DNA of 64,000 bases from Bacteroidota bacterium. Its GTDB lineage: Bacteria; Bacteroidota; Bacteroidia; AKYH767-A; OLB10. The stretch is from NCBI GenBank assembly GCA_016717325.1, contig JADKFV010000002.1:248001-312000 (forward strand). Direction: 5' to 3'. Below, in pieces: positions 51,201 through 62,681 of the stretch; positions within the stretch are counted from its first letter, which is position 1, and every line of letters begins with the position of its first letter. The translations under genes were made by a program, and so were the position numbers. The notes under the pieces were generated by a model. The model was not told the DNA's origin. It made no database searches and saw only the letters and a program-made list of their open reading frames with translations.

Positions 51201-54200
51201 ATAGTGCTACCACACAAAACTTGAATAATGTTGGTGCAGGTTCATACTCTATTACAGTTATTGATGTTAATAACTGTTCAGCAACATTTGATACCATTAT
51301 CACCCAGCCTTTAATTTTGTCCGCAAATTTAGCTTCGAAAGCAAACGTGTTGTGCTATGGTGATAGTAGCGGCACTTTAAGCACAAATATAGGTGGAGGT
51401 AAGCCTCCCTATTCTTATTTGTGGAGCAATGGAAATACAAATCAAAACATGATCGGATTAATTGTCGGAATTTATACACTTATAGTTACAGATGTAAATG
51501 GATGTACTACTAATTTTAATGAATCAATATTAGGACCTGATTCCTTGAGTTTTCAATTTACAACTGGTCAACCTTCTTGTGGGCTTAATAGTGGGTTTAT
51601 TAACGCAACTGTTTTAGGCGGTACTCCTCCGTATCTTTATTTGTGGTCAAATGGAATCACATTGAATTCAATAAATAATTTGGCCTCGGGTACGTATACA
51701 CTTACAGTTACAGATTCAACCGGATGTACCGATACTGCTGAAGTAAATTTATTCAACCAAAATGGACCATCAATTATTGTCGATTCTATTACCGATGCTT
51801 TATGTACAAATGGCAATGGAGCTGGATATATCAGTATCACAAACGGGGCTTCACCGTATACATTTATCTGGAGCAATGGAATCACCACTGAAGATTTATT
51901 GAATGTACCCTCTGGCTCATATACAGTTACTGTTACCGATGCGGCATCCTGCACAGCATCTATTTCTATAACAATAGGAATAAATAATCCTCTTCAAATT
52001 CAATTCACGGTAAACGATGCACAATGCAATGCATCAAACGGAAGTGTTTCAACCAACATATTAAATGGAACTTCCCCATTACAATATCTGTGGTCGAATG
52101 GAAGTACAAACGACTCTTTGGCCAATATTCCTGCGGGAACATATATTCTTACAGTTACAGATGCCAGCGGTTGTAGCATTTCGGATACAGTGGTTGTAAA
52201 TGCAACATCGGGTATAAATGCAACCATTCAGGTAAATTCGAACGTACTGTGCTTTGGTGGTAATAATGGTTCGATGAGTGCATTCGGAGCGGGCGGTGCA
52301 GTTCCTTATACTTATTTGTGGAGTAATTCAAATACGAATCAAAACATTGTTACATTAATTGCCGGAACGTATACGGTTACAGTCACAGATGCAAATAACT
52401 GTACTGCTACTTCCAGTGCTATTATATCACAACCATCCGAAATAATTATAATTACCGGAAGTGTAAATTCAATTTGCGGGCAACAAAATGGAAGTGCCAC
52501 AGCTAATGCTTCGGGCGGGGTTGGTAACTTGACCTACCTTTGGTCCAATGGCAGCACATTAAACAGCACAGGTCTTGTTGGTTCAGGATTTTATATTGTT
52601 ACAGTAACCGATGTTACCAATTGCACTAAAACCGCAGTAGTCACGGTAGCAAATACTGGCGGACCTGTTGCCTCTGTAATAGGTTTTACCAACGCGTCAT
52701 GTTATGGTTCAAACACGGGTTCAATTTCAATAAGTATTACAGGAGGCACTGCACCATATGATATTTTATGGAGCAATGGAACAACAAACTCTGTTGTGAA
52801 TAATATTCCTGCAGGAACGTATACTGTTACTGTTACGGATAATAACAACTGTTTTTCGGTTATCTCGCAATTAATTTCACAACCCGATTCTATAGAAATA
52901 ACTACCGCCATTGTGCCTACTAAGTGTACAGATAATAATGGTACTATAACCGCTTCGGCAATTGGCGGTGTGGGTTCATTAAGCTTTTTATGGTCTACCG
53001 GATCAACAGCTCAAACAATTTCAAATTTAGTTTCGGGCACATACACAGTAACCGTCACCGACCAAAATGCTTGTACTGTCAGCAAAGTAGTAGTAGTTCC
53101 GTTTTTATCTCCCCCACAATTGAGTATAGGAAGTTTTACTAACGTTTTATGTTTTGGTGCTGCTAATGGTGTTATAAATGTGAATATAGGGAATGGTAAT
53201 CCTCCGTTTACTTATAATTGGAGTAATGGTGCAACTACAGGATCTACCATTTCGAATTTAGCTCCTGGAACTTACACTTTGATACTAACTGACTCTGTTG
53301 GTTGTATCGATTCTATTTCGCAAGATATAACTCAACCAACAGCGATTCAGGTAACATTGGCTATTACAAATCTATCGTGTGGTTTTCAAAATGGTGCTAT
53401 TGCAGCATCAGCTTCTGGTGGTACAGGTACATTAACTTATTTATGGTCGAATGGTGCAACCACCTCAACAATCAATGGCTTATCTGCAATTACGTATACG
53501 GTAACTGTTACTGATCAAAACAACTGCACAAAAACAGCATCTTCTACTTTGATTGCATTGCCTTTTCCGGTTGCCAATTTGATAACATCGGGTAATGTCA
53601 GTTGTTTTGGAGGAAATAATGGATTTATTTCTATTGGTATTTCGGGCGGAACTCCACCTTACTCTATCTTATGGTCGAATGGTGATACTACAATTAATAA
53701 CATCAATCTTACTTCTGGTACCTATACAGTCACAGTAACCGATGATGATGGTTGTACTGCAACTTTAAGCCATACCATAACAGAGCCATCACTGCTCGAA
53801 GTAAGTTTAACTTTTACAAATGCTATTTGTGGTAACAATAATGGAACAATTCAATCTGTTACAACAGGCGGGGTAAATCCGTATTCCTATTTATGGAGTA
53901 ATAGCGCCACCATAAAAAACGTTAATAATCTGGCTCCTGGTTTATATACAATAACTGTAACTGATTCAAATTCTTGCACTGCCACTGCTTCCGTTAATAT
54001 AGTGCAGGTAAACGTCCCTGTTATACAACTTGACAGCGTAAAAAATGCCTTATGTAAAAACAGCCTCGATGGAGGAATCTTCATTTCGGTTGCGGGTGCA
54101 GGACCATTTGTTTATTTGTGGTCTAATGGTTTTTCAACACAGGATATAAATGGGGTAGGTGCAGGCACTTACAATGTTACTGTTACCGATACAAACTCAT

Positions 54201-57200
54201 GCCAATCTAATTTTACGCAAATTATTACTGAACCAAACGCTATTGTTCTTTCAATATCTAAAAAACGATGTGACTTGCAATAGTAACAATGGAAATGCAG
54301 TATGTAATGCTACCGGAGGAACAGGAACATTTACCTTTGTTTGGTCTAATTCCAGCACAAATGATTCTATTTTCAATTTAGCTCCCGGTACGTATACTGT
54401 TACTGTTACCGACATAAATAATTGCACAGCCACTCAAAGCGTAACCATCAATTCAACCTTGTTGCCTGTAATCACTGTGTCAAACATCATTAATGTTAAT
54501 TGTAAAGGCGGAGATAATGGGCTTATTACTGTGACAGTTGCAGGTGGAGTGCCTCCATATGTTTATTCATGGTCGAATGGCAATACAACTGCGGAAATAG
54601 ATACGCTTACAGCAGGCTTATACATTCTTACTGTAACAGACTTCAGCGGATGCTCGGTTATCGATTCCATTGTGATTACTGAACCTGATTTATTGCAATT
54701 GAGTCTGAATTCTTATCCTGTGTCATGTTTGGCAATTGACGGAGCCATAAAATGTAATGTTTTAGGTGGAACAGCACCTTACACTTATTTATGGAGTAAT
54801 AGTGCAACTACCGATTCTATTTTTGGTTTAAATGTAGGAACGTATACTGTTACTGTTATTGATATTAAAGGATGTGTTGCAACATTATCGGGGCAAGTGG
54901 TTAAAGCTCCTGACCCTCAAATTTCGCTTAATAACCTTGTAGGAATAGGATGCAGTGGTTTACCGGTCGGCTCTATTGACATTGCAGTAAGTGGTGGCAC
55001 AATTTTTACATATCTGTGGTCGAATGGTGCATCCACTCAGGACATTAATACCTTATTGCCAAATACTTACACCGTTACTGTGACAAACGAGTTTGGTTGT
55101 ACTTCGGTTGATAGTTTTATTGTAACAGGCTTCTTCCCAATAGTTTTAAGCACTTCAATTACTAATGAGACATGCGGTGCAGGAAATGGAACTGCAACTG
55201 TAACTGCTGCAGGTGGAAATGGTGTTTACACTTATTTATGGTCTAATGGACAAACAACCTCCACTACCACTGGCTTGGTTGCAAATACATATACAGTTTT
55301 AGTAAGTGATACCGGTGTATGTTCCAATTCGAAAAGTGTAACCATTATTAATCTTGCAAATCCAGTTGTTACAAATGATTCTATAATAAAGACATTATGC
55401 AGCAGTTCAATTGATGGTGCTATTTATATTTCGGTAAGTGGTAATGGCCCCTTTACTTATTTGTGGACTGGTGGAAGTACTTTGCAGGATTTGATTAATG
55501 TAGCTTCTGGTTCGTATACTGTTACAGTTACTGATACAAATTCATGTGTAACAACTGCTAACTTTACAATTGCCCCAACGCTACCTCTCAACTTGAATAT
55601 GAATGCAGTAAGTGCTAGCTGTGGAGTTGCCAATGGTTATGCCTTTGTACAGGTTTCATTGGGCACTGCACCTTATACTTATTTATGGACTGGTGGCGCC
55701 ACAACCGATACCATTTCTAACCTTGTTGCTGCTACTTATTCAGTTACAGTTACCGACAAGAACGGCTGTTCAGATACCGCTTCGGTTGTAGTTAATGCAT
55801 CAAATCAAATTTTGTATAATGTAGATTCGGTGGTAAATGTTAATTGTAATGGCGACAGCACCGGAGCAATTTATGTGAATGTAGTAAATGCTTCTGTGTT
55901 CTCATATCAATGGTCCAATGGTGCTACTACCTCCAATTTATTAAATGTTCCAGCAGGAATTTATACACTGTCCATCACCGGACCAAATGGGTGTTTCGCT
56001 GATACAACCTTAACAATAAGCCAACCTCTTCCCATTATTTCAAATATTACATCCACCCCAGCAGGCTGCACACTTGCATATGGTACGGCAACAGTAAATC
56101 CAACCGGGGGCAATGGCGCTTATACATATTTATGGTCGAGCGGTAGCACTTTGAACACAGCCGTAAATTTACTTTCGGGATATGTGAGCGTAACCATTTC
56201 TGATGTTAAGGGATGTACTTTGACAGATTCAGTATATGTGGGAATTTCTTCACAGATTACTGTTACATCCGATTCGTTGAATAACCCAAAATGCGCTGGT
56301 GGAAATGATGGTGCCATTTACATATCTGTTAATAATGGCATTTTACCGTACACATTTATTTGGAGTAATGGTGTAACTTCCGAAGATAATCTTAATATAC
56401 CGGGAGGTGCGTATACAGTTATAGTAACAGATAGTGTTGGCTGTGCCGATACTGTTTCGTATAATCTTTTTGAGCCTAATGCGCTTAGCCTGGGTTTTTC
56501 ATCCACTCCGCCAAGTTGTATTGCCAATAATGGTAGCATCACTGTTTCTGTTTCGGGCGGTACCCCGCTATATACTTACTTATGGTCGAATGGTGCAACC
56601 GATGATTCTATATTCAACTTATCGCCATCATGGTATACTGTTACAGTTACAGATGCAAATGGTTGTACAATCCAGGACTCTTTATTGTTGAGCATTCCGG
56701 GGGCACCTGTACTTTCAATTGATTCAGTTACCAATGTTATATGCGGAGGGGCGGGTAATGGAGCAATTTATATTACTACTACCGGAGGCACTTCGCCATT
56801 TAACTATTTGTGGAGCAATGGAGCCACAGATGAAGATCTTCTCTCTGTTGCCGGTGGTACATATACAGTTAACGTTACCGATGCAAACGGTTGTAGCTTT
56901 TCTTTATCTGCCACAATCAGTGAAAATACTGTTTTGCAAGCTCAAGTGTTCACGCAAAATGCCGGATGCAATTCTAACAATGGATTTGCATATGTAGTTA
57001 CAAGCGGTGGCACTCCTCCTTATACAATTAACTGGCTTTTTAATGGTTCCAGTCAAGACACTATCGCTTCATTGTTTCCGGGTTCTTATGATGTTGTTGT
57101 AACAGATAGTAATGGATGTACTACCTCAGCAACAGGTATAGTTAATAATTCAAATGCCGCATCCATCATTCCAGATTCCATTGTAGGTGTATCCTGCTTT

Positions 57201-59309
57201 GGATTAAACGATGGTGCCATATATATATCGACCATTGGAGGTGTTGCCCCATTCAACTATTTATGGAATAATGGAAATACAAACGAAGATATTACAGGCT
57301 TAGCTCAGGGTATTTACACCGTAACTGTGACAGATATATTAGGGTGTATAACAATTTTTTCGGATACTGTGACGCAACCTGATTCGTTGCAATTTGTTTT
57401 CACAGTGGATTCGGCCAGTTGTAATATTGCAAACGGATCGGCCAGTCTAGTGGTTTCTGGCGGCACATCGCCATATACGTATAACTGGAGCAATGGATCG
57501 CAAACTCAATCTATAAACGGAGTGCTTGCTGGCATCTATACAGTCACTGTAACCGATGCACATGGTTGCAGTCTTTCAAGTAATGTAATTGTACCCAATT
57601 ATTCTTCGCCATACATAAGTTCATCTTCAGTAACAGGCCTTACTTGTTTTGGATCAGGTGATGGATTCATTGATATCACTATATCCGGAGGCTCACCACC
57701 ATTCTCTTTTCTTTGGAATGATGGCAATACAAATGAAGATCGTTCCACTCTTTCTGCAGGTACGTATACAGTAACAGTCACCGACATTCATAATTGTACT
57801 GCATTACAGGTATTTGTTGTAAGCGAACCTTCTGATATTGTTTTTTCCATTCAGGTGCAGGATGCAAATTGTAATACAAATGATGGCAGCGCAACAGTAA
57901 CAGGTTTATTTGGTGGGGTTGGCCCTTATACTTTCTTATGGTCCAATTCTGTTACTATTTCAACTATAAGCAATGTGTTTGCCGGAACGTATACTATAAC
58001 AGTTACTGATGCTAAAGGATGTACGAAGACAGGAATTGCAAGCATTGGAAATATTTCGGGCCCTGTTATTACTATTGACAGTATATCAAACATTCTTTGT
58101 TTTGGCGGGTCCAATGGTTATATATCCGTGAGTGTTTCAGGAGGCAATCCGGGTTATACATTTTTATGGTCGAATGGAGGAACAACAAACACAATTTCGA
58201 ATTTGACGGCAGGCACATATAATCTTGCAGTTACCGATATAATAGGTTGTAAAGATTTTTATTCTGTCAATTTTCTGGAGCCTGCTGAGATTAATTTGAA
58301 CCCTGTTTTAGCAATCAATAATCCACCGCTATTTAATATCAGTTGTAATGGGGCCGGTGATGGAAGCATTGTTCTTAGTGTAACAGGAGGTGCTTTCCCT
58401 TACAGTTATTCATGGACAAACGGTGCATCAACATCGGCAATTTACAACCTCTCAGCAACCTTGTACCAGGTGCAGGTTACCGATGCAAATGGATGTATAA
58501 AGAAAGACACCTTTTTACTCACAGAACCACCTCCATTGATGTCGATTGGTGGAAGTGATATTGAAATTTGCGGTGAGGATTCAGTACACCTCAATGCAAC
58601 TGCACCAACTTATGGTTACGGATTTTGGTCCGTGTTAAATGGAACGGGAGTATTCGATGATGACAAATCACCGCAGGCATTTGTGTCAGGTTTGTCGTTT
58701 GGGGTTAATACTTTTATGTGGATTGTTGCCGACAGTTCCTCCTGTAAAGATACTTCATTGGTAATAGTAAACATGCTTGAACAAATAGATGCCATAGCCG
58801 GAAGCGATAGAGAGATTTGCGATAATCAGGTAGTGTTGTCTGCTACTGCCCCTCAATTTGGTTTTGGATTATGGAGCACATTTAACAGCAATGGAATAAT
58901 TCAGGATACTACGCAAGCACTTACAAATGCATTTTTGCTCAATGTTGGTTCAAATGTTTTTCAATGGACTGTTTACAATGGCGGATGTAAAGATTCGGAT
59001 TTTGTAAATATTATTCGCCTCGATTCTCTTGACTGTCTCACACCAATTGATTTGCCAACAGGTTTTTCTCCTAATGGTGATGGTACCAATGATAATTATG
59101 TGGTGAAGGGAATACTGGATTATCCTGATAATATTTTGATTGTTTATAACAGATGGGGTAATATTGTTTATCAAAAAACAAGTTATGCCAATGAATGGAA
59201 GGGTACAAATAATAATGGCGAAAACTTACCGGAGGGTACCTATTATGTAACCATAAAAATAAAAGGATATACAAAGTATGCAAATAGTTTTATAGACTTA
59301 CGTAGATAA
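39238..59309 (+). CDS. Giant SprB-like repeat adhesin, type B T9SS cargo (three single-base frameshifts)
   Basis: Predicted cell-surface adhesin of about 6,690 aa once three indels are bridged. Start ATG 39238 (an upstream TTG is less likely); membrane/signal segment LKTLLLFLLTIQIPIELVG. Then about 84 SprB repeats by my count, each about 76 aa with C-N/F-G..NG, GG..PY.Y.WSNG, NL..G/NTYTVTVTD..GC. Seven diverged units come first, 33 nearly identical ones (40.99-48.53 kb), nine of a second type (48.56-50.64 kb), then about 35 diverged units. From about residue 6435 two modules with EICGEDSVHLNATAP / GFWSVLNGTG precede the CHU_C domain (GFSPNGDGTNDNYVV, YNRWGNIVYQ). Frameshifts: missing base at about 42324 (GCACA-CGACA), missing G at about 48532 (GATTC-AGTGG), extra A in the run 54260-54265. 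SprF and OmpA genes follow at once. SprB is the mobile gliding adhesin of Flavobacterium; gliding here is inference. Confidence 0.85.
40990..48530 (+). repeat. Tandem array of 33 near-identical 228-bp SprB units
   Basis: Units of exactly 228 bp (76 codons) run head to tail with very high nucleotide identity, beginning LALTIGTVTNVNCNGNNNG. Differences are confined to a few alternating blocks: NNNG/NSNG/SNNG, TYAW/AYSW/TYTW/SYAW, VNNLSP/ITNLAP/VTNLSP/VANLAP and TTLSQ/ATLSQ. The start marker AAATGCTGTGTCTTTGGC recurs at 42581, 46001 and 47891: 15 units, then 8 units plus a 66-nt insertion apart. Confidence 0.95.
47374..47447. mobile_element. Short GC-rich insertion with 7-bp flanking duplication in the SprB array
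   Basis: Between two copies of CTTGGCT (47374-47380 and 47441-47447) sits a 60-nt GC-rich block (contains GGGGGGCCCGCGGGAGGC and CCCGCCACCCACTCC) absent from every other unit. The neighbouring units show the undisturbed sequence CAATTGCTTTGGCTTTGAC. The net gain is 66 nt because one T is lost at the left edge, so the frame stays open and adds WLGQMTKGGPREATRHPLHTHH split over two lines of the repeat. The duplication suggests transposition of a tiny non-autonomous element; no copy elsewhere in the window. Confidence 0.6.
48559..50640 (+). repeat. Second tandem array: nine 228-bp SprB units of a different type
   Basis: Nine units of 228 bp with the consensus TLSVIIGTVTNTTCNGANTG, AIAINVSGGTQPY, DITNLSALTYTVTVTDSSGC, TATLSQLITQPG. 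Very similar to each other and clearly distinct from the upstream array, although the same length. Variation alternates between a few words (NVTIG/SVIIG; ANTG/ASTG; TYAW/TFVW; DITN/NITN). Confidence 0.92.
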
Positions 59310-59313
59310 AAAC

Positions 59314-60240
59314 ATGATGATGAAAAAAATTATATTTCTGTTTTTTTGTGCCTGTTTGCAAAGTGGGTTGTATGCACAGCAGGATCCTCTTTTCTCTCAA
59401 TACATTTTTAATGGACTTGTTATTAATCCTGCTTATGCCGGATCGCATCCCTATATGACACTTAATGTTTTAGCGCGCAAGCAATGGTTTGGAATGGACA
59501 AGTCGCCCAGCACTCAAGCTATCTCCTGGCATGGCCCATTGAAATCAAAGAAGGCCGGTTTAGGATTAATATTAAACAATGATAGAGCAGGAATTATACG
59601 GCAAACAGATTTATTCGGAAGCTATAGTTATCACCTTTCATTACCAAAAGGGAAATTAAATTTCGGACTGAGTGGTGGATTAAGTTTTTATCGTAGTTTT
59701 TTGTCGGATGCTGTTATCTGGGAAGCGGGTGATGCTGTGTATGCCGCGAATTCAATATCGAATACCTATCCCAATTTTGGTGCTGGGGCATATTATCACA
59801 ACGAAAATTATTATTTCGGAATTTCGATGCCTCGTGTATTAAGTTATTACAGCCAGTTGAAACAAGGCGATGACCCTACTACTGTGCACCGACAAAAAGC
59901 TCATTTTTATGTTACTGGCGGCTACATGATAGAAACAAAATCCGACATTAAAATAAAACCTTCTGCACTTATAAAATATGTAAAAGCTGCACCCATTCAA
60001 TTCGATATTAATTTGAATCTGTTGTTCAACAATATTGTGTGGGCTGGCCTTTCTTTCCGCTCAGGCGATGCTATTTCTCTTAACTTAGAGTATCAACTCA
60101 CCCGTAAGTTGCGTGTTGGGTACGCTTATGATTATACTATTTCGAGGCTGCGTTATTCCACTTCCGGAAGCCACGAAATATGTATTGGTTACGATTTTGG
60201 ATATGATATTATGAAAATGAAAAACCCTCGTTACTTTTAA
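59314..60240 (+). CDS. PorP/SprF family type IX secretion outer-membrane protein
   Basis: Outer-membrane β-barrel of about 308 aa that in Flavobacterium and Porphyromonas supports secretion and surface attachment of T9SS cargo; SprF specifically serves SprB. The sequence has a signal peptide (IIFLFFCACLQSGLYAQ) and the family hallmark directly after it: QDPLFSQYIFNGLVINPAYAG. Alternating β-strands follow to the end (LRVGYAYDYTISRLR, HEICIGYDFGYD). Three consecutive ATGs make the start ambiguous by up to two codons. It starts 4 nt after the adhesin stop, so it is co-translated with its likely client. Confidence 0.95.
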   Translation: MMMKKIIFLFFCACLQSGLYAQQDPLFSQYIFNGLVINPAYAGSHPYMTLNVLARKQWFGMDKSPSTQAISWHGPLKSKKAGLGLILNNDRAGIIRQTDLFGSYSYHLSLPKGKLNFGLSGGLSFYRSFLSDAVIWEAGDAVYAANSISNTYPNFGAGAYYHNENYYFGISMPRVLSYYSQLKQGDDPTTVHRQKAHFYVTGGYMIETKSDIKIKPSALIKYVKAAPIQFDINLNLLFNNIVWAGLSFRSGDAISLNLEYQLTRKLRVGYAYDYTISRLRYSTSGSHEICIGYDFGYDIMKMKNPRYF

Positions 60241-60258
60241 CCCTGAATAACAAGTAAA

Positions 60259-62166
60259 ATGCTCTCAGCACACAATAATAAATTCTTTATTTTAATATTT
60301 CTTCTGGCAATATTGTTCAGTTCCTGCGCTAATATTCGATACCGCACCGGTAATGCATATTATGACGAATTGTTGTATGCCGATGCCGCCAAAAAGTATG
60401 AAATGATTGGCAACAAGAGTAAATATGAGGATGTAATATTTAAACTTGGCGACTGCTATCGGCTTACAGGAAATAACAACAAGGCTTTATCGGTTTATCA
60501 AAGAATTGTGGTACAAAAAAATTGTAAACCTATCGATCGATTTTATTATGCCGAAGCACTCATGAAAGCCGGCCGATATAAGGATGCAAAAAATTGGTTC
60601 GATTCATATCTTAAAAACACCAACATAAACGATACCCGTGCGCAACAACTATATAAGGCATGCGATTCGCTCAAAGTATTGTATAAAGATTCTGCATTGT
60701 ATGTGATTCAACTTATGCCGTTCAATGCAAATAATGTTTCGAGTTACAGCCCGGCTTTTTTTAAAGATGGGTTAGTATTTGTGAGTGATAGAAGTGCACC
60801 CACATCCAAAAATTATCGCTCGGGATGGACAGGCCAAAAATATGTGGATCTGTTTTACACTGAGAATCTCGAGGGTGATAATTGGTCGATGCCACAACCT
60901 TTTGCCGATGGCATAAATTCTCCATACAACGAAGGGCCATGTATATTTAATAAAGACAACAACATAATTTACTTTACACGAAATAGTCTTGATAGAGGCA
61001 AGCCAACAGTAAATGCCAAATTGGAGAATAATTTAAAAATTTATAAAGGGGTTTTGGACAACAATACCTGGAAAACCATTGGAGAATTGTCCTTCAACAA
61101 TAATAATTATTCGGTTTTTCATCCTGCAATAGCGCAACAAGGGCAATCGATGTATTTTGCTTCTGATATGCCTTGGGGTTATGGAGGTACAGACATTTAC
61201 AGAGTAAAGTTTATTAATGGCCGTTGGTCGAAACCCGAAAATTTAGGACCTGAAGTGAACACCTTGGGCAACGAAGCATTCCCGTTTATTGTTGGCGATA
61301 GTATTTTGTTTTTTGCTTCGGATGGTAAATTTGGTTTTGGTGGGTACGACATTTTTGATGCCGAAATTGAAAATGACAAATGGGTGCATGCAGTTAACCT
61401 TGGAAGTCCCGTCAACTCTTCGGCAGATGACTTCGGATTGATAATTCAAAAAGGGGGCGACAAGGGTTACTTCGCATCGAACCGGAACAGCAAAACTGAC
61501 AGAATATATTCTTTCAAAAAAGCGCCACCTCAGGTTTCGATAATTGGCACCGTCACCAATTTTCCTGAAAACGAATTAATACCAAATTGCAAAGTGAAAA
61601 TAACTTCTACAAATAATGTAGATACTGTGATTGATGGTGATTCAAAAGGACAATTTAAATTCGGTTTGGATCTTAATCAGAGTTATAAATTTTTGGTTTC
61701 GGATAAGGCATATTATGCTGCCGGATTTGAAGTGCAAACTTATGGTAAGAAGTCTTCCGAAATTCAGGAAATTCCTGTTGCTCTGGATCATATTATTTTA
61801 AAGAAAAGTAAAATATACTACAAGCTAAAATTTGAAACAAAAACCACGGTGTTTAAAAAAACAACGCAACCGGCCCTTCAGGAATTAGCCTTAGTGATGA
61901 AACAAAATCCGCAAATAAAGATTGAAATAGTTTCGCACACCGATTCGCGAGGCGATGATAAACCAAATTTGACCCTCACACTTAGCAGAGCCAATTCGCT
62001 AAAAGATGCGCTTGTATTAATGGGTATTGATGGCAACAGAATTGCCACAAAAGGAATGGGAGAAAGTGTGATTTTAAATCATTGCAAAAATGGTAAAGTG
62101 TGTATTGAAGAAGAGCACGAGGATAATAACCGTGTGGAGATAACTGTTACCTCTATCGACAATTAG
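60259..62166 (+). CDS. OmpA-family lipoprotein with TPR and PD40 β-propeller (PorE-like)
   Basis: Envelope protein of 635 aa in four parts: lipoprotein signal (FILIFLLAILFSSCANI); TPR-like helices (about 30-145: AAKKYEMIGNKSKYEDVIFKLGDCYRLTG); PD40/WD40-like propeller (about 155-425: SPAFFKDGLVFVSDRS, IYFTRNS, MYFASDMPWGYGGTDIYR, ILFFASDGKFGFGGYDIF); carboxypeptidase-regulatory-like β-domain (about 430-510); C-terminal OmpA peptidoglycan-binding domain (IEIVSHTDSRGDDKPN...LSRANSLKDALVLMGI...NNRVEITV). This architecture matches PorE and relatives associated with T9SS. It starts 18 nt after the SprF-like gene and probably tethers the secretion/adhesin complex to peptidoglycan. Confidence 0.9.
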   Translation: MLSAHNNKFFILIFLLAILFSSCANIRYRTGNAYYDELLYADAAKKYEMIGNKSKYEDVIFKLGDCYRLTGNNNKALSVYQRIVVQKNCKPIDRFYYAEALMKAGRYKDAKNWFDSYLKNTNINDTRAQQLYKACDSLKVLYKDSALYVIQLMPFNANNVSSYSPAFFKDGLVFVSDRSAPTSKNYRSGWTGQKYVDLFYTENLEGDNWSMPQPFADGINSPYNEGPCIFNKDNNIIYFTRNSLDRGKPTVNAKLENNLKIYKGVLDNNTWKTIGELSFNNNNYSVFHPAIAQQGQSMYFASDMPWGYGGTDIYRVKFINGRWSKPENLGPEVNTLGNEAFPFIVGDSILFFASDGKFGFGGYDIFDAEIENDKWVHAVNLGSPVNSSADDFGLIIQKGGDKGYFASNRNSKTDRIYSFKKAPPQVSIIGTVTNFPENELIPNCKVKITSTNNVDTVIDGDSKGQFKFGLDLNQSYKFLVSDKAYYAAGFEVQTYGKKSSEIQEIPVALDHIILKKSKIYYKLKFETKTTVFKKTTQPALQELALVMKQNPQIKIEIVSHTDSRGDDKPNLTLTLSRANSLKDALVLMGIDGNRIATKGMGESVILNHCKNGKVCIEEEHEDNNRVEITVTSIDN

Positions 62167-62429
62167 CCAATAACAAAACGTTTTTTTTTCGAAATCTGTA
62201 TTCTGGTTCGTATACCGTTGCAGTTATAAGTGAATCCATTCAATCTTCAACTCCTCTAATTTATTTATAAAGGAAGTGTATAAATGCCAGGAAATTTTAT
62301 TTCATGAGCAGTTATTAAATCGACAATGGGTTTAAATGAGTTTACGCTATTGTATCATCAAATAAAAAAAAGCATCGCAAATGTTGATGGACAAATCATT
62401 AATGGTGTTAAATAAAATGAGTCAAAAAA

Positions 62430-62451
62430 AAATCTGCCTTTCGACAGATTT
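62430..62451 (-). terminator. Rho-independent terminator of tRNA-His
   Basis: AAATCTG (62430-62436) pairs with CAGATTT (62445-62451) around an 8-nt loop. On the minus strand the stem is followed by a run of T's, directly behind the tRNA-His 3' end. A/T-rich flanks on both sides make it potentially bidirectional. The rest of 62167-62429 shows no gene. Confidence 0.75.
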
Positions 62452-62458
62452 ATTTTTG

Positions 62459-62533
62459 GGTGGGAGATGGGTCTCGAACCCACGACCCTCAGAATCACAA
62501 TCTGATGCTCTAACCAACTGAGCTACAACCACC
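62459..62533 (-). tRNA. tRNA-His (GTG anticodon)
   Basis: The minus strand folds as a tRNA: D-arm AGCTCAGTTGGTTAGAGC, anticodon arm CAGA-TTGTGAT-TCTG with anticodon GTG (His), T-arm GTGGGTTCGAGACCCAT. A G opposes the discriminator C at the acceptor end, the G-1:C73 hallmark of tRNA-His. CCA is not encoded. Acceptor strands GTGGTTG and CTCCCAC leave two mismatches (pairs 5 and 6). Confidence 0.93.
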
Positions 62534-62609
62534 ATAATTACGAGCCGCGAAAGTAATAGTATTTATGCAATTATTAAAACCATTTTTTTTTATTTTTAAT
62601 TAAAAAATA

Positions 62610-62640
62610 TTTGTTCCATGATCCTTTAAATTTACATTTG
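62610..62640 (+). promoter_or_regulatory. Textbook Bacteroidota promoter of the S74 protein gene
   Basis: TTTG (62610-62613), 19 nt, TACATTTG (62633-62640): an exact match to TTTG-N19-TAnnTTTG, 41 nt before the ATG at 62682. Confidence 0.75.
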
Positions 62641-62681
62641 GAATCTCAAAATCAATTAAAACATTTTAAAATTTATTCACT

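Noticed and set aside
54260..54265. Programmed frameshifting in the adhesin at the A6 run
   Set aside because: The shift required is +1 at a homopolymer and two other breaks in the same gene need one-base insertions elsewhere; indel errors or mutations explain all three more simply.
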